This document shows, in pieces, positions 32,273 through 40,425 of a stretch of DNA of 64,000 nt. The stretch comes from Planctomycetota bacterium (lineage in GTDB: Bacteria > Planctomycetota > Phycisphaerae > Phycisphaerales > UBA1924), in contig JAUZRR010000024.1 of the NCBI GenBank assembly GCA_030950285.1, positions 1-64,000 of the forward strand, written 5' to 3'. The position numbers and the translations under genes are program-made. Within the stretch, counting starts at the first letter, position 1. Each line of letters opens with the position of its first letter. The notes beneath the pieces were generated by a model, which saw only the letters and a list, made by a program, of their open reading frames with translations, made no database searches and was not told the DNA's origin.

Positions 32273-33474
32273 TCTCGCCCCCGAACCCCCGAAGGCGTTG
32301 TGAATACTCTCCAGTCCACCGCACCAAAGGGGCGATAGGGACCGTCTATCTGGACTGGCGGATCAATCATTGATCTGAGAGCCGCTGCGCCATCGAACAT
32401 ACCGACCTCCCACGCACTGACTCTTGCGGCCTCCTCCGGCGCCCACCCCACAAATGCCAGGCATCCCTTTGCCGAAGGAAAGAGAACTTCCGACACACGC
32501 ACGCCACCAAAGAGCGACCGGCCGTCCGGTGGATCAACCCCCTCCCAGTACGATGGTCTTGCAACCGCAGCATGTGTCATCCGAAAGTAAGTCGTTATCC
32601 GCGCAGGCCCCGTGCTGGGGCGGGAGTAATGTGAGAGGTGGGTGAGGTCTATTCCGTGCCGAAGCAACGCGGTTGGCCACAACTGACTCTGCCCACGAAA
32701 GTATGACGGCGCACCAAATGTGCCCCAATCGTCCTCAGGAAGCGTGCCCGCCTCAGGGTTTCCGGGCTCGGCAAGAAACGGAAGGTGCCCTGCTTCTGCA
32801 TCTGCATACTGTACTGTCGCTGCCAGACTCTGCCGCATCGCGGCGAGCCGTTCAGTCCGTCGGCCAGCCTTGCGGGCCTGACCAAGCGCGGGGAGCAGGA
32901 GTGCAACCAGTACGGCCAGGACGGCGAGGACTACCAATACCTCAATGAGTGTAAAGCCGCTTTGAGGGTGCGACGCATGCGCCGGGCGGGCGGGACGCTC
33001 TGGAATATCTAATATCAGCCACGTCGAAACAATGAGTAGGCCGGCGTTCCGGAAGAGCCCGATCGCCGCTCCGGTACGGGCATCTGCTTTGAATACTTCC
33101 CATGATCCGAGACAGCCGCAACTGGGAGGCTGATCCATAGTAAGAAGGAGCGCAAGCACAGCAGAGAACCCGGCCGGCAGTATGGTGGCAAGCATTGCCG
33201 GGATACGGGGACGTGTGGCAAAGCACGCCAATGCAAGGCCGATCATAATCTCAACACTTGGGATCGCAGCCGTTATGCTGTCGCGAAGCAGAGAAAGCGA
33301 AAGGCCTGAGTCGCCAAGCGACTGTACGACTATTGCGTCAACTGTTACGCGGAACTCATATATCCATGCCAACTTGGCCGATCCTGCGCCGACAAAAAAC
33401 ACGCCTAGCGCCACAGCGCTGATTGCGCGCCACCGGGCGTTGCTCCGAAGCGCCTTGTGCAAGGTACTGTTCAT
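32266..33474 (-). CDS. MauE/DoxX-like membrane domain fused to a pseudopilin
   Basis: The protein is 402 residues. Residues 1-165 form four membrane helices with features of MauE/DoxX redox-associated membrane proteins: [12 protein letters not shown] at the first helix and a [10 protein letters not shown] motif between helices. Residues about 170-200 are a full prepilin cleavage/methylation site (HPQSG before [31 protein letters not shown]). The remainder is a pseudopilin globular domain (DGAAALRSM near the end). If prepilin peptidase cuts after the Gly, it would release a mature pilin from a membrane redox protein. The start codon immediately follows the stop of the upstream gene. Base composition is visibly less GC-rich than the surroundings. 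A frame fusion by assembly error is possible but unlikely, as both halves are coherent. Confidence 0.75.
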   Translation of the reverse strand: MNSTLHKALRSNARWRAISAVALGVFFVGAGSAKLAWIYEFRVTVDAIVVQSLGDSGLSLSLLRDSITAAIPSVEIMIGLALACFATRPRIPAMLATILPAGFSAVLALLLTMDQPPSCGCLGSWEVFKADARTGAAIGLFRNAGLLIVSTWLILDIPERPARPAHASHPQSGFTLIEVLVVLAVLAVLVALLLPALGQARKAGRRTERLAAMRQSLAATVQYADAEAGHLPFLAEPGNPEAGTLPEDDWGTFGAPSYFRGQSQLWPTALLRHGIDLTHLSHYSRPSTGPARITTYFRMTHAAVARPSYWEGVDPPDGRSLFGGVRVSEVLFPSAKGCLAFVGWAPEEAARVSAWEVGMFDGAAALRSMIDPPVQIDGPYRPFGAVDWRVFTTPSGVRGRDY

Positions 33475-34326
33475 CTAATATTCACAGCATGTCCATATGG
33501 TATTCGACCCGCGGAAGTTGGTGACATTGATGCCGTCGAGCCACCAGCTTTGGGATTGCGGATCAAAGAAGCACTGCACGATGATGGGGCGACGGCTCCG
33601 GTCCGGAACAACGCCGATCACTCCAACCTGTGCCGCAAGTATTTCGCCGTACCGGGCCACGAGCGCTTCCCGAGTCACCGGAGGCTGCATCCAGAACCGG
33701 CATGTTGCGGCAGAGCCGCCATGCCACAACTGTTCTCCCAATGTTCCGGCCAGCCGGCCGGTGAATCCGCGGTTGTGATTTGCAGAGGCAATCTCGATGG
33801 CCATTGCGTCGGGCCCGGTTGCAAGCATTGTCGGCACCGCACGCTTGGATGGCGGGTATTCCCACAGTACCGCAAAGACTTCTGCGACATCGGTCCCATC
33901 GAACCCTGCTCGGGCCGCGTTATGTGAGAGCGGGCCGTAAAGTGGTTCAAACTCTTCGAGGGTCTTGAAACTGTACCCTTCCGTCTCCATCCAGCGGACA
34001 TACTCAGCAGCCGAAACGGCAGTGTACCGCTGGATAAGAAACTCCCGCACGGTGTCTCGCAGCATCGCAATACGAGGATCAGTCTTGCTGAGAGCATGAT
34101 CCTGAATACGGACATCTGCCTTCGCAAGCGAATAGGCAATGGCCTCGGCATCCTCGAGAGGCGCCGAGGCCATCTTGCCATAGACCTCGGCACCCGCACG
34201 GCGCCAATATTCAGTCGGATTGGATGCCTCCGACACAGTATTCAGCCGTATCCATACGATGCAGCTAATGGCAACACCAAGAGCGCCGATGCCAATCAAA
34301 ACATACTGTGCCTTGCGGGATGCCAT
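33475..34326 (-). CDS. Membrane-anchored protein of unknown function
   Basis: The protein is 283 residues. One N-terminal membrane helix (YVLIGIGALGVAISCIVWI) anchors a periplasmic domain with no motif I recognise. Cys residues occur in TCRFW and QCFFDP, and the C-terminus ends TCCEY, so disulfides are likely. It is the middle gene of a three-gene minus-strand operon; the stop TAG is directly followed by the ATG of the MauE-pseudopilin gene, indicating coupled translation. Less GC-rich codon use than neighbours suggests transfer or relaxed selection. Confidence 0.6.
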   Translation of the reverse strand: MASRKAQYVLIGIGALGVAISCIVWIRLNTVSEASNPTEYWRRAGAEVYGKMASAPLEDAEAIAYSLAKADVRIQDHALSKTDPRIAMLRDTVREFLIQRYTAVSAAEYVRWMETEGYSFKTLEEFEPLYGPLSHNAARAGFDGTDVAEVFAVLWEYPPSKRAVPTMLATGPDAMAIEIASANHNRGFTGRLAGTLGEQLWHGGSAATCRFWMQPPVTREALVARYGEILAAQVGVIGVVPDRSRRPIIVQCFFDPQSQSWWLDGINVTNFRGSNTIWTCCEY

Positions 34327-34347
34327 ACGGGGCCTCCGACTGTCTTG

Positions 34348-34620
34348 CTAGTTTGTGCCCCCGTCTTGGCACCCGTTTCCGGTGGTGCAATCTGTCGCAA
34401 GCTTGCACACGCACTCCCATGTTCCCGCATTGTCGCAGCAGCATTTCATCTTCGGATACCCGCAGGCGGGTGCCGTCAGTTCCGAGCAGTAGCCGTCGCA
34501 CTTGGCCGGTGCACCGCCTCCCGGCCCGCCGCTCCCTTGCGCAAGCACGCCCGTGGCAAGACTGCCCAAGAACACAAGAACACCAACAAGAGGAATCAAG
34601 CAGCTCGGAATGTTTCGCAT
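34348..34620 (-). CDS. Small secreted cysteine-rich peptide
   Basis: The protein is 90 residues. A signal peptide (LIPLVGVLVFLGSLATGVLAQ) leads to a Gly-rich stretch and a compact C-terminal region of about 60 residues with 10 cysteines (KCDGYC, PACGYPKMKCCC, WECVC, DCTTGNGC). This could form five disulfides. The ATG has an excellent AGGAAAGGGGA site upstream. It leads an operon whose third gene encodes a MauE/DoxX-like redox membrane domain. In methylamine utilisation MauE is needed for a small disulfide-rich subunit, so a matching role here is inference by analogy. I know of no named family for the peptide. Confidence 0.7.
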   Translation of the reverse strand: MRNIPSCLIPLVGVLVFLGSLATGVLAQGSGGPGGGAPAKCDGYCSELTAPACGYPKMKCCCDNAGTWECVCKLATDCTTGNGCQDGGTN

Positions 34621-34644
34621 CGCATTTCCCCTTTCCTGAAATGA

Positions 34645-34673
34645 AGTATAGATGCTTTACCTAGAGTACCTCT
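34645..34673 (-). promoter_or_regulatory. Candidate promoter of the Cys-rich peptide operon
   Basis: On the minus strand a TATACT -10 box lies at 34650-34645, 24 bases ahead of the start codon. The expected -35 position 17 bases further up reads AGAGGT, a weak match, and overlaps the end of the (GA)8 tract. The leader would be very short but includes the strong ribosome-binding site. Confidence 0.45.
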
Positions 34674-34686
34674 CTCTCTCTCTCTC
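34671..34686. repeat. (TC)8/(GA)8 dinucleotide tract
   Basis: Eight perfect TC units on the plus strand touch the expected -35 position of the Cys-rich operon promoter. Perfect dinucleotide runs of this length are unusual in a high-GC bacterial genome and can change length by slippage. Confidence 0.85.
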
Positions 34687-34984
34687 GGATGCAAGCGGAT
34701 TCTCCATAAAAACTCAAAAAATGCACGCGATGAGTAAATGCACACAACGGACAATGCCATACATTCAGTCGAAGGAGGCCGCCTGCATGCTCCCAGACAA
34801 CCGCCACGGAGGAGAACGGAAAGCGTTGCTTTGCTCCAGACACAGCACGCAAGCGCAGCTCACGGTGTGGGGCCGCGTATCCGTCGAAATCGGGCATCCC
34901 CAAGCGTAGTTTCCGCTTGACCTCCGCGAAAACCGGACGTGCGGCGGCGGGCTTGGGCCTGGTTCGGGTCGGCGAGCTCGGGCC

Positions 34985-35072
34985 CGGCCCCGAAGCATTG
35001 TTCCCGAGGCCCGGAGTGCTTCTCTTGGGGCCTGGAAAACTCTTCCCCAGGCCTCGGGAACTCCTCTTCCCG
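34985..35072. repeat. Degenerate ~22-bp tandem repeat
   Basis: Read on the minus strand, three to four imperfect units follow each other, each starting CCGAGGCCT/CCAGGCCCC/CCGGGCCTC and carrying a GGAA/AGAA core with T-rich end. Spacing is 21-22 bases, and identity is partial. Confidence 0.45.
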
Positions 35073-35191
35073 GCGCGTCGGCGGATGTTCGGGTCGGGGC
35101 AGAGACCGATCCCGCCGCACGATCGACCCACGATCGCCGCAGAACGCCGTCCGAACCAGAACACCCTCCGCACCACTTGTCTTTTCCCCCT

Positions 35192-35249
35192 TCTCTGCGC
35201 CTCTGCGTGAGCTTCGTCTTGAAGAGGGGCTCACGCAGAGGCGCAGAGA
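35192..35249. repeat. 21-bp perfect inverted repeat
   Basis: TCTCTGCGCCTCTGCGTGAGC (split as TCTCTGCGCCT + CTGCGTGAGC) at 35192-35212 is repeated exactly in inverse at 35229-35249, around a 16-base spacer. The CTCTGCG core resembles dispersed intergenic inverted repeats found in many large bacterial genomes. No T-run follows, so it is unlikely to be a simple terminator. Confidence 0.8.
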
Positions 35250-35300
35250 CGCAGAGAGAAGAGCCGAGGAGAACGCGGGCCGGGGGGCGAGTGCCTCCCT

Positions 35301-35319
35301 CCCTCTCCCCCGGGGAGGG
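35301..35319. repeat. GC-rich palindrome related to the ligA element
   Basis: CTCCCC-C-GGGGAG at 35305-35317, within CCCTCTCCCC/CGGGGAGGG. It shares the CCCTCCCC/GGGGAGGG theme with the element at 15.3 kb inside ligA, suggesting one dispersed family. Confidence 0.45.
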
Positions 35320-35484
35320 TTGTTCAACCACGGGCCGGAGAAGGCGGGTGAGAGGGCCTCCCTCGGCTCACTCCGTCCGGATGCGGCCGTCGGTGGCAAG
35401 CTCGGCCGGATCGCCAAACAACCCGGCCCCCCCGGCGGCGTGAGCGGAACACCGGCTCTTCGGTGTCGCGGGCCTTGCTGCGCA

Positions 35485-36414
35485 TCACGCCGGGTATTCG
35501 CTGCTGGTGCGGTCGGTTTCCCAGACCCGCACCGACCGCAACCAAACACCGCCGCCTTCTGCGTTGTCGCCCGGCCCCTCATCTCGCCCATCACCCAACC
35601 CCGCCACCGGCCCGGCGAGCAGGTCGTAGCAGACCCGCGCGATGTTCTCGACGGTCGGGTTCAAGCCGCAGCCGTCGGCGAACTCCTCGGTATCAAGGTT
35701 GAGGTGCTTGTGGTCAAACCTCGCGATGACCGTCTCGTGGACCACCCGCTCGAGCGCGTCGGTGGGGAACCGCCCGAGCATCGCCGTCGGCACCGCCACG
35801 CGGACCTCGACCTGGTAGTTGTGCCCGTGTCCGTTGGGGTTGTTGCACTTGCCGAAGTAGTCGTGGTTGGTTGCTTCGTCCCACCCCGCGACGTGCAGTC
35901 GGTGCGAAGCCGCGAAGTCGAAGCGGAGGCTGATCGTGGCGCTCGCCGGCGTGGGAGGGGCGGGCGAGGAAGGAGTGGGCGAGTTGGCATCGGGATCGGG
36001 CGGCATCGAGACCGCATGGTACGGCGAGAGCCCCAGCGTCAGCCCGACTACCTCGACCGGGAGCGCGTCGCGAAGCCCGGCCAGCGCTTCGGCGAGCACG
36101 CGCCCGAGGTCCGGGGTTGGGAAGAGGGAGTCGTGAGGAACCGGGGCCCCGCACTCCTCTTCGAGCAGCGGCCGCACCCGCTCGTGGACCGCGTCGTCGA
36201 TCTCTTTGATATTGATGAGGTAGCCGCTGGTCGGGTCCGGCTCGCCCACACACTCGACGGTGCACTCCACAAAGGACGCGAGCCCGACCATCGGCGGGCT
36301 GCCCGCATAGCCGTTCACGCCTCGGGTCGGGGCGCGAGTGTCTCGCGCGCCACCTGCCGCGAGACCCCCGGGGCGGACCGCAAACCGTGTTGTGCGTCGC
36401 AGGAGTGTTGGCAC
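35485..36414 (-). CDS. Tandem PTPS-like protein (6-carboxytetrahydropterin synthase family)
   Basis: The protein is about 309 residues, twice the usual length. The C-terminal half is a canonical PTPS/QueD domain: zinc ligands in ASHRL and HGHN, Cys in FGKCNNPNGHGHNY, ARFDHKHLN, NPTVENIA and the final ETDRTSSEY with the pterin-binding Glu. The N-terminal half (about 35-140) has similar strand order (TVECVGEPDPTSGYLINIKEIDDAV) but no HxHN, so it looks like a duplicated, non-catalytic PTPS unit. The reaction is probably carboxytetrahydropterin formation for queuosine, or a pterin step. The ATG at 36492 would overlap the divergent gene; GTG 36414 is preferred. Confidence 0.8.
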   Translation of the reverse strand: MPTLLRRTTRFAVRPGGLAAGGARDTRAPTRGVNGYAGSPPMVGLASFVECTVECVGEPDPTSGYLINIKEIDDAVHERVRPLLEEECGAPVPHDSLFPTPDLGRVLAEALAGLRDALPVEVVGLTLGLSPYHAVSMPPDPDANSPTPSSPAPPTPASATISLRFDFAASHRLHVAGWDEATNHDYFGKCNNPNGHGHNYQVEVRVAVPTAMLGRFPTDALERVVHETVIARFDHKHLNLDTEEFADGCGLNPTVENIARVCYDLLAGPVAGLGDGRDEGPGDNAEGGGVWLRSVRVWETDRTSSEYPA

Positions 36415-36490
36415 CGGCAGACGATAGCTCGCCGAGACTCGGCCGGGTACTCTTTGCCCGCGCCCGCTTCCTGCGCGGTACGATACCCTC

Positions 36491-37186
36491 ATGAATCACC
36501 GCCCCACACCGTCCTGCGCGGCCGGCGTTCTGGCTTGCATCCTCGGCATCCTCGCCGGCACATCGCACGCCCAGCAGACGTCGCCGCCCAAAGCCCCGCC
36601 CGCAATCGCTCCCGCCACACAACCGGAGGCAACCCCCGTGGACACATTCAAGAACGATCCGGCTGCGATGCTCGGGTTCACGATGAAGAGCATCGAGGGC
36701 AAGCCGGTCAAGCTCGAGGAGTATGCCGGGCAGGTCGTGCTCTTTGTCAACGTCGCCAGCGCCTGCGGCCTCACGCCGCAGTACGAGGGGCTCCAGGAAC
36801 TTTTCGAGAAGTACGAAGACCGGGGGTTCGTCGTGCTCGGGTTCCCCGCCAACAACTTCGGCGGGCAGGAGCCGGGGAGCGACGAGGAAATCCTCGAGTT
36901 CTGCACCGGCAAGTACAACGTCACGTTCCCGATGTTCAGCAAGATCGACGTGATCGGGGAGGACCGCCACCCGCTGTATGCCAAGTTTGCCAAAGCGACC
37001 GAGGATCGGGGCGGCGAGCCGACGTGGAACTTCACCAAGTACCTCGTCAACCGCGAAGGCAAGGTGGTCACCCGCTTTGACCCCCGGACCGTGCCCGACG
37101 ATGTCAAGCTGATCGAGGAGCTCGAGCGTCTGCTCGCCGAGCCGGCCCCCGCTGGTGCCAAATCGACCGAAGACAAGCCCGCCTGA
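36491..37186 (+). CDS. Secreted glutathione-peroxidase-family protein
   Basis: The protein is 231 residues. A signal peptide (ACILGILAGTSHAQ) and Pro-rich linker precede a GPx domain: NVASACGLTPQY with the peroxidatic Cys, FPANNFGGQEP with the Gln, and WNFTKYLV with the Trp/Asn. It reduces peroxides, probably with thioredoxin-like partners, outside the cytoplasm. A short acidic C-terminal tail follows. It ends 10 bases before the cluster 2 gspF start, so partial cotranscription is possible. Confidence 0.9.
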   Translation: MNHRPTPSCAAGVLACILGILAGTSHAQQTSPPKAPPAIAPATQPEATPVDTFKNDPAAMLGFTMKSIEGKPVKLEEYAGQVVLFVNVASACGLTPQYEGLQELFEKYEDRGFVVLGFPANNFGGQEPGSDEEILEFCTGKYNVTFPMFSKIDVIGEDRHPLYAKFAKATEDRGGEPTWNFTKYLVNREGKVVTRFDPRTVPDDVKLIEELERLLAEPAPAGAKSTEDKPA

Positions 37187-37196
37187 GCGAGACCAG

Positions 37197-38384
37197 ATGC
37201 CCCGCTATCAGTACACAGCACTCGACCCGACGGGCAAACGCCTCGGTGGCGTTCTCACCGGGCAGAACGAGCAGTCGGTGCTTGCCGAACTTGAAGGCCG
37301 CGCGCTGGTCCCGGTGCAAATCGTCGAGAAGCCCGAGCCGATCTCGCTGCGCCGCAAGGGGTTGAGCGCCCGCCGACTCGCCGAGGTCTATATCCAGATC
37401 GCCGACATGCTCCAGGCCGGGGTCCCGGTGTTGCGGGCGCTCCTGGTGCTCGCCGGGCAGAAGGACGTGCGAATCTCGTCGGTCTTCCGCGAAGTCGCGA
37501 CAGCGGTCTCCGAGGGTGACGAGCTCGGCGAAGCGATGTCCCGCAGGCCGGACATATTCAAGCCGACCCACGTCGCGATCGTCCGTGCCGGCGAGCGCGG
37601 CGGCTTTCTCGAAGACGCCATGGCGAGGCTCGGGCAGTTTGTCGAGACCCAGGCCGAACTCCGCGGCAAGCTCACCGGGAGCATGATCTACCCGCTCGTG
37701 CTCGTCGCGATGGGCGGCATCATCCTGATCGTGATCTTCGCGGTGCTGATCCCCAAGATCCGTCCGATGTTTGACCGTATCGAGCAGCTGCCGGCGGTCA
37801 CCGAGCTGGTCTTTGCGGTTGCCACGCTCGCGACCAGCTACGCGCCCTTCGTGCTCGGGGGTGTGGCGGCGTGTGCCGTGGCGTTCGTGGCTGTCCGGCG
37901 CAAGCCGGGCGTGCAGCGTTTTATCGACCGCGCGATGCTCAAGCTGCCCGGCATCGGGCCGCTGGTCAGGTCGGTCGCGGTGGCGCGGTTTGCGCGGATG
38001 CTCGGCACGATGATCGCCAATGGCGTCCCCATGCTCGCGGCGCTCAAGACCTCCCGCATGGCCGCGGGCAACAGCGTGCTCGAAGCGGCGATCGAGGAGG
38101 CCGGCGAGCAGATCGGGGCCGGCGAACCGCTTGCCAGCTCGCTCGGCAAGTCCGGACTTTTCTCCAACGACGTGATCGAGATGCTCACCGTCGGCGAGGA
38201 AGCCGGCAACCTGGATAAGGTTCTGATCCGCATCGCCGACACCGTCGAGGTGCGGATCGAGCGGCTGCTCTCCAACCTCATCCGCCTGGTCGAGCCGCTG
38301 CTGATCGCAGCGATCGCGGCGGTGGTGTTCGTGATCGCGGTGGCGTTGATCCTGCCTCTGACCCAGCTCAGCGACATTAAATAG
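37197..38384 (+). CDS. gspF: Type II secretion platform protein (cluster 2)
   Basis: This 395-residue protein starts MPRYQYTALDPTGKRLGG and has the double GspF domain with three membrane segments (about 165-190, 215-240, 365-390). The track start at 37155 overlaps the preceding gene, and the ATG at 37197 fits the family. It is a second platform protein beside that at 19.7 kb, but no GspE ATPase is encoded in this cluster. Confidence 0.92.
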   Translation: MPRYQYTALDPTGKRLGGVLTGQNEQSVLAELEGRALVPVQIVEKPEPISLRRKGLSARRLAEVYIQIADMLQAGVPVLRALLVLAGQKDVRISSVFREVATAVSEGDELGEAMSRRPDIFKPTHVAIVRAGERGGFLEDAMARLGQFVETQAELRGKLTGSMIYPLVLVAMGGIILIVIFAVLIPKIRPMFDRIEQLPAVTELVFAVATLATSYAPFVLGGVAACAVAFVAVRRKPGVQRFIDRAMLKLPGIGPLVRSVAVARFARMLGTMIANGVPMLAALKTSRMAAGNSVLEAAIEEAGEQIGAGEPLASSLGKSGLFSNDVIEMLTVGEEAGNLDKVLIRIADTVEVRIERLLSNLIRLVEPLLIAAIAAVVFVIAVALILPLTQLSDIK

Positions 38385-38440
38385 CTCACGGATCGACCGT
38401 CAACGAACCCAAAACCGCCCTGGAGCGTCCAAGAAGGGGC

Positions 38441-38507
38441 TTGCGGCGTCGGGCTCGCTATGCTAGTATTGACTAATGTCAGGCCGGAGAGGGGTCTTCG
38501 GCCGAAG
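38441..38507 (+). promoter_or_regulatory. Candidate gspG promoter and palindrome
   Basis: TTGCGG (38441) and TAGTAT (38464) are separated by 17 bases, a fair sigma-70-type match in the 193-base gap before gspG. Downstream lies a perfect 12-bp palindrome CTTCGGCCGAAG (38496-38507) that might bind a regulator. An extra promoter here would let the major pseudopilin exceed gspF. Confidence 0.4.
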
Positions 38508-38577
38508 GTGACAGTTGACAGGAACGGAATCTGCGACCCGGCGAAAGCGTGGGGCGTGCCAGAAAGGAAACTCTCCG

Positions 38578-39081
38578 ATGCAACGCAACACTCGTGCGAG
38601 GGGGTTCACCCTCATCGAAGTCATGATCGTGATCGCCATTGTCCTCGCGCTCGCGGCGATTGTGGGCGTCGCGGTCCTCGGCCGTCGCGACCAGGCCGAC
38701 GTCTCGCTGACCAGTATCAAACTCAACAACATCAAGAGCGCGATCAAGCAGTTCAACTTCGACTTCAGCCGCTGGCCGACCGAAGAGGAAGGCCTCAAAG
38801 TGCTCTGGGACAAGGAAGCGCTCGACCCCGACGCCGACGTCAACAAGTACATGGGCAACGGCTACCTGGAAGAGCCGACGCCGGTCGACCAGTGGGGCAA
38901 CGAGTGGGGGTACCGGTTCCCCAGCATCCGCGGCGACGAGACGCAGTACGACCTCTGGTCGTTTGGGCCCAACGGCGAGGACGAGGACGGCGAGGGGGAC
39001 GACATCGTCTCGTGGCGCCGTGACGACGAGGACGGGGACTTCGGCGGCGACATGATGCCGCCGCCGCCGTCGGGGGGTTGA
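38578..39081 (+). CDS. gspG: Major pseudopilin GspG (cluster 2)
   Basis: The protein is 167 residues. Leader MQRNTRARG precedes FTLIEVMIVIAIVLALAAIVGV. The body matches GspG: IKSAIKQFNFDFSRWPTEEEGLKVLWD, LEEPTPVDQWGNEWGYRFPS, TQYDLWSFGPNGE (calcium-binding loop region). An unusual acidic then proline-rich tail (GEGDDIVSWRRDDEDGDFGGDMMPPPP) follows. AAAGGAAA precedes the ATG. The track frame begins upstream at 38515. Confidence 0.93.
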   Translation: MQRNTRARGFTLIEVMIVIAIVLALAAIVGVAVLGRRDQADVSLTSIKLNNIKSAIKQFNFDFSRWPTEEEGLKVLWDKEALDPDADVNKYMGNGYLEEPTPVDQWGNEWGYRFPSIRGDETQYDLWSFGPNGEDEDGEGDDIVSWRRDDEDGDFGGDMMPPPPSGG

Positions 39082-39133
39082 GGTTCGGGATCGGATTCTG
39101 ATTTGAGGGGCGGAGCCCCGACGGACATGCACC

Positions 39134-39901
39134 ATGCGCGTGCGCGCGTTCACGATTCTCGAGATCATGATTGTGGTGCTGATCGTCACCGCGATCAGCG
39201 CGGTGGTCATCCCCACGCTGGTGGGTCGGGTTGCCGAGAGCAAGCTCGGCGGCGCGGTCCGCGCGGTGGAGTTTGCCGCCGCGCTTGCTGCGGCCGAAGC
39301 GATGCAGCGCGGCGAGGTCGTCGCGTTCGTCGCCGAGCGCGACGGCGAGGCGTGGGTGCTCTACGCCGAGCCGATCGAACCCGAGCGAATCGGGAGTGTG
39401 TTCGTGCGGGCGTCGGGGGATGAGTTGTTCGAGCCGATGCCCGACGAAGGACAGCCGCGCCCTCGTGTCGAGCTTGCGAGCTTTGAGGGCGTGGAGATCC
39501 GCGACCAGCCGGTGCTGCGCATGTCGCCAGGGATGGGCGGGGTTGGCGGATTTGACGAGGACCCATTCGCGACAGACGCAGAGGGCGACGAGGCCGACGC
39601 CGAGCGGTTCGGGCTTGATGTACCGACAGCACGCTGGGTGCTCGGGGTGTTCTTTGCGGATGGCTCGGCAAGACCCGGGCCGACGGTCTACCTCATCGTG
39701 GACGACGGGCGCGAGCAGCGTTCGGCCCGGCTGCGCCCGCTGACTGGGGGCATCGACGTTGCAACTGTCGATCCCTTCGGCGACGCCCCCCCCGAGGGCG
39801 AAACGGAGGAAGCAGACGAACTCGACGACGAGCCCATGCCGCCACCATCGCTTCCGGCTGGTGCCGCCCCGGGCACGAGCCGCACGGGGGAGGGGCCATG
39901 A
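39134..39901 (+). CDS. gspH: Minor pseudopilin GspH-like (cluster 2)
   Basis: The protein is 255 residues. Leader MRVRA precedes FTILEIMIVVLIVTAISAVVIPTLV, with Ala at the -1 position. AVRAVEFAAALAAAEAMQRGEVVAF follows the GspH plan. The long acidic/proline-rich C-terminal extension (EADELDDEPMPPPSLPAG) is not usual. It overlaps the gspI start by 4 bases. Confidence 0.82.
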   Translation: MRVRAFTILEIMIVVLIVTAISAVVIPTLVGRVAESKLGGAVRAVEFAAALAAAEAMQRGEVVAFVAERDGEAWVLYAEPIEPERIGSVFVRASGDELFEPMPDEGQPRPRVELASFEGVEIRDQPVLRMSPGMGGVGGFDEDPFATDAEGDEADAERFGLDVPTARWVLGVFFADGSARPGPTVYLIVDDGREQRSARLRPLTGGIDVATVDPFGDAPPEGETEEADELDDEPMPPPSLPAGAAPGTSRTGEGP

Positions 39902-40422
39902 CGATCACTGCTCGAATCTCACGTGGCTGGGTGCTGCTCGAGATGATGGTCTCGCTGGCGATCTTTGCGATGACCGCGCTCGCGGTGCTCGGGGCGATCG
40001 ATCGAGGCTTGTCCTCGGCCGAGCGGACCCGCGGGCAGGCGCAGGCGGTGGACCTGGCGACCTCGACGATGGTCAAGCTCGAAGCCGGGCTGGGCACGGT
40101 GCAGAACCTCGCCGGCCCGGTGCCCGCGTGGGAGCCGCCGTTGGTGAGTGACGGCCCGTTCGATGAGTCGGCGCCCGGCGGGTTTTCCGAGACCCTCCCG
40201 GCCGAGTCGTTGTGGGAGGTCGAGATCGACACGATCCGATCGGAGTTTCCGGGCTTGACCCACGTCACGGTGACCGTGGTCAAGCGGGCGAGCCCCGACA
40301 GCGAGTCGCTTGTCGCGTCGTACACGTTGCACCAGCTCGTCCGCCTCGCGGACGCCGAGGAGGACGTGGTCGGCGAACTCGACGAGATGGCGATCGAAGC
40401 ACAGCAGGGCGGAGGGAACTGA
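39898..40422 (+). CDS. gspI: Minor pseudopilin GspI-like (cluster 2)
   Basis: The protein is 174 residues. The site is SRG before WVLLEMMVSLAIFAMTALAVL: Trp replaces the usual first Phe/Met, but Glu5 is kept. SLAIFAMTALAVL is the common GspI helix. The periplasmic domain contains a TVTVVKRASPDSES strand pair. The start overlaps the gspH stop. Confidence 0.82.
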   Translation: MTITARISRGWVLLEMMVSLAIFAMTALAVLGAIDRGLSSAERTRGQAQAVDLATSTMVKLEAGLGTVQNLAGPVPAWEPPLVSDGPFDESAPGGFSETLPAESLWEVEIDTIRSEFPGLTHVTVTVVKRASPDSESLVASYTLHQLVRLADAEEDVVGELDEMAIEAQQGGGN

Positions 40423-40425
40423 CCG

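Larger units (their letters stand above)
34690..35484. other. Gene-free region rich in small repeats
   Basis: About 800 bases hold no gene I can support. They contain a degenerate tandem repeat, a 21-bp perfect inverted repeat and a GC-rich palindrome, each listed separately. ORFs shown here by the track (for example 34860-35594 minus) are Pro/Arg/Gly/Ser-rich and read through the repeats. The stretch divides a lower-GC operon from ordinary high-GC genes and may be an old insertion or recombination zone. Confidence 0.5.

Noticed and set aside
34860-35594. Minus-strand ORF of 244 residues in the repeat-rich gap
   Set aside because: It is Arg/Pro/Gly/Ser-rich, runs through tandem and inverted repeats, overlaps the PTPS gene and has no domain.
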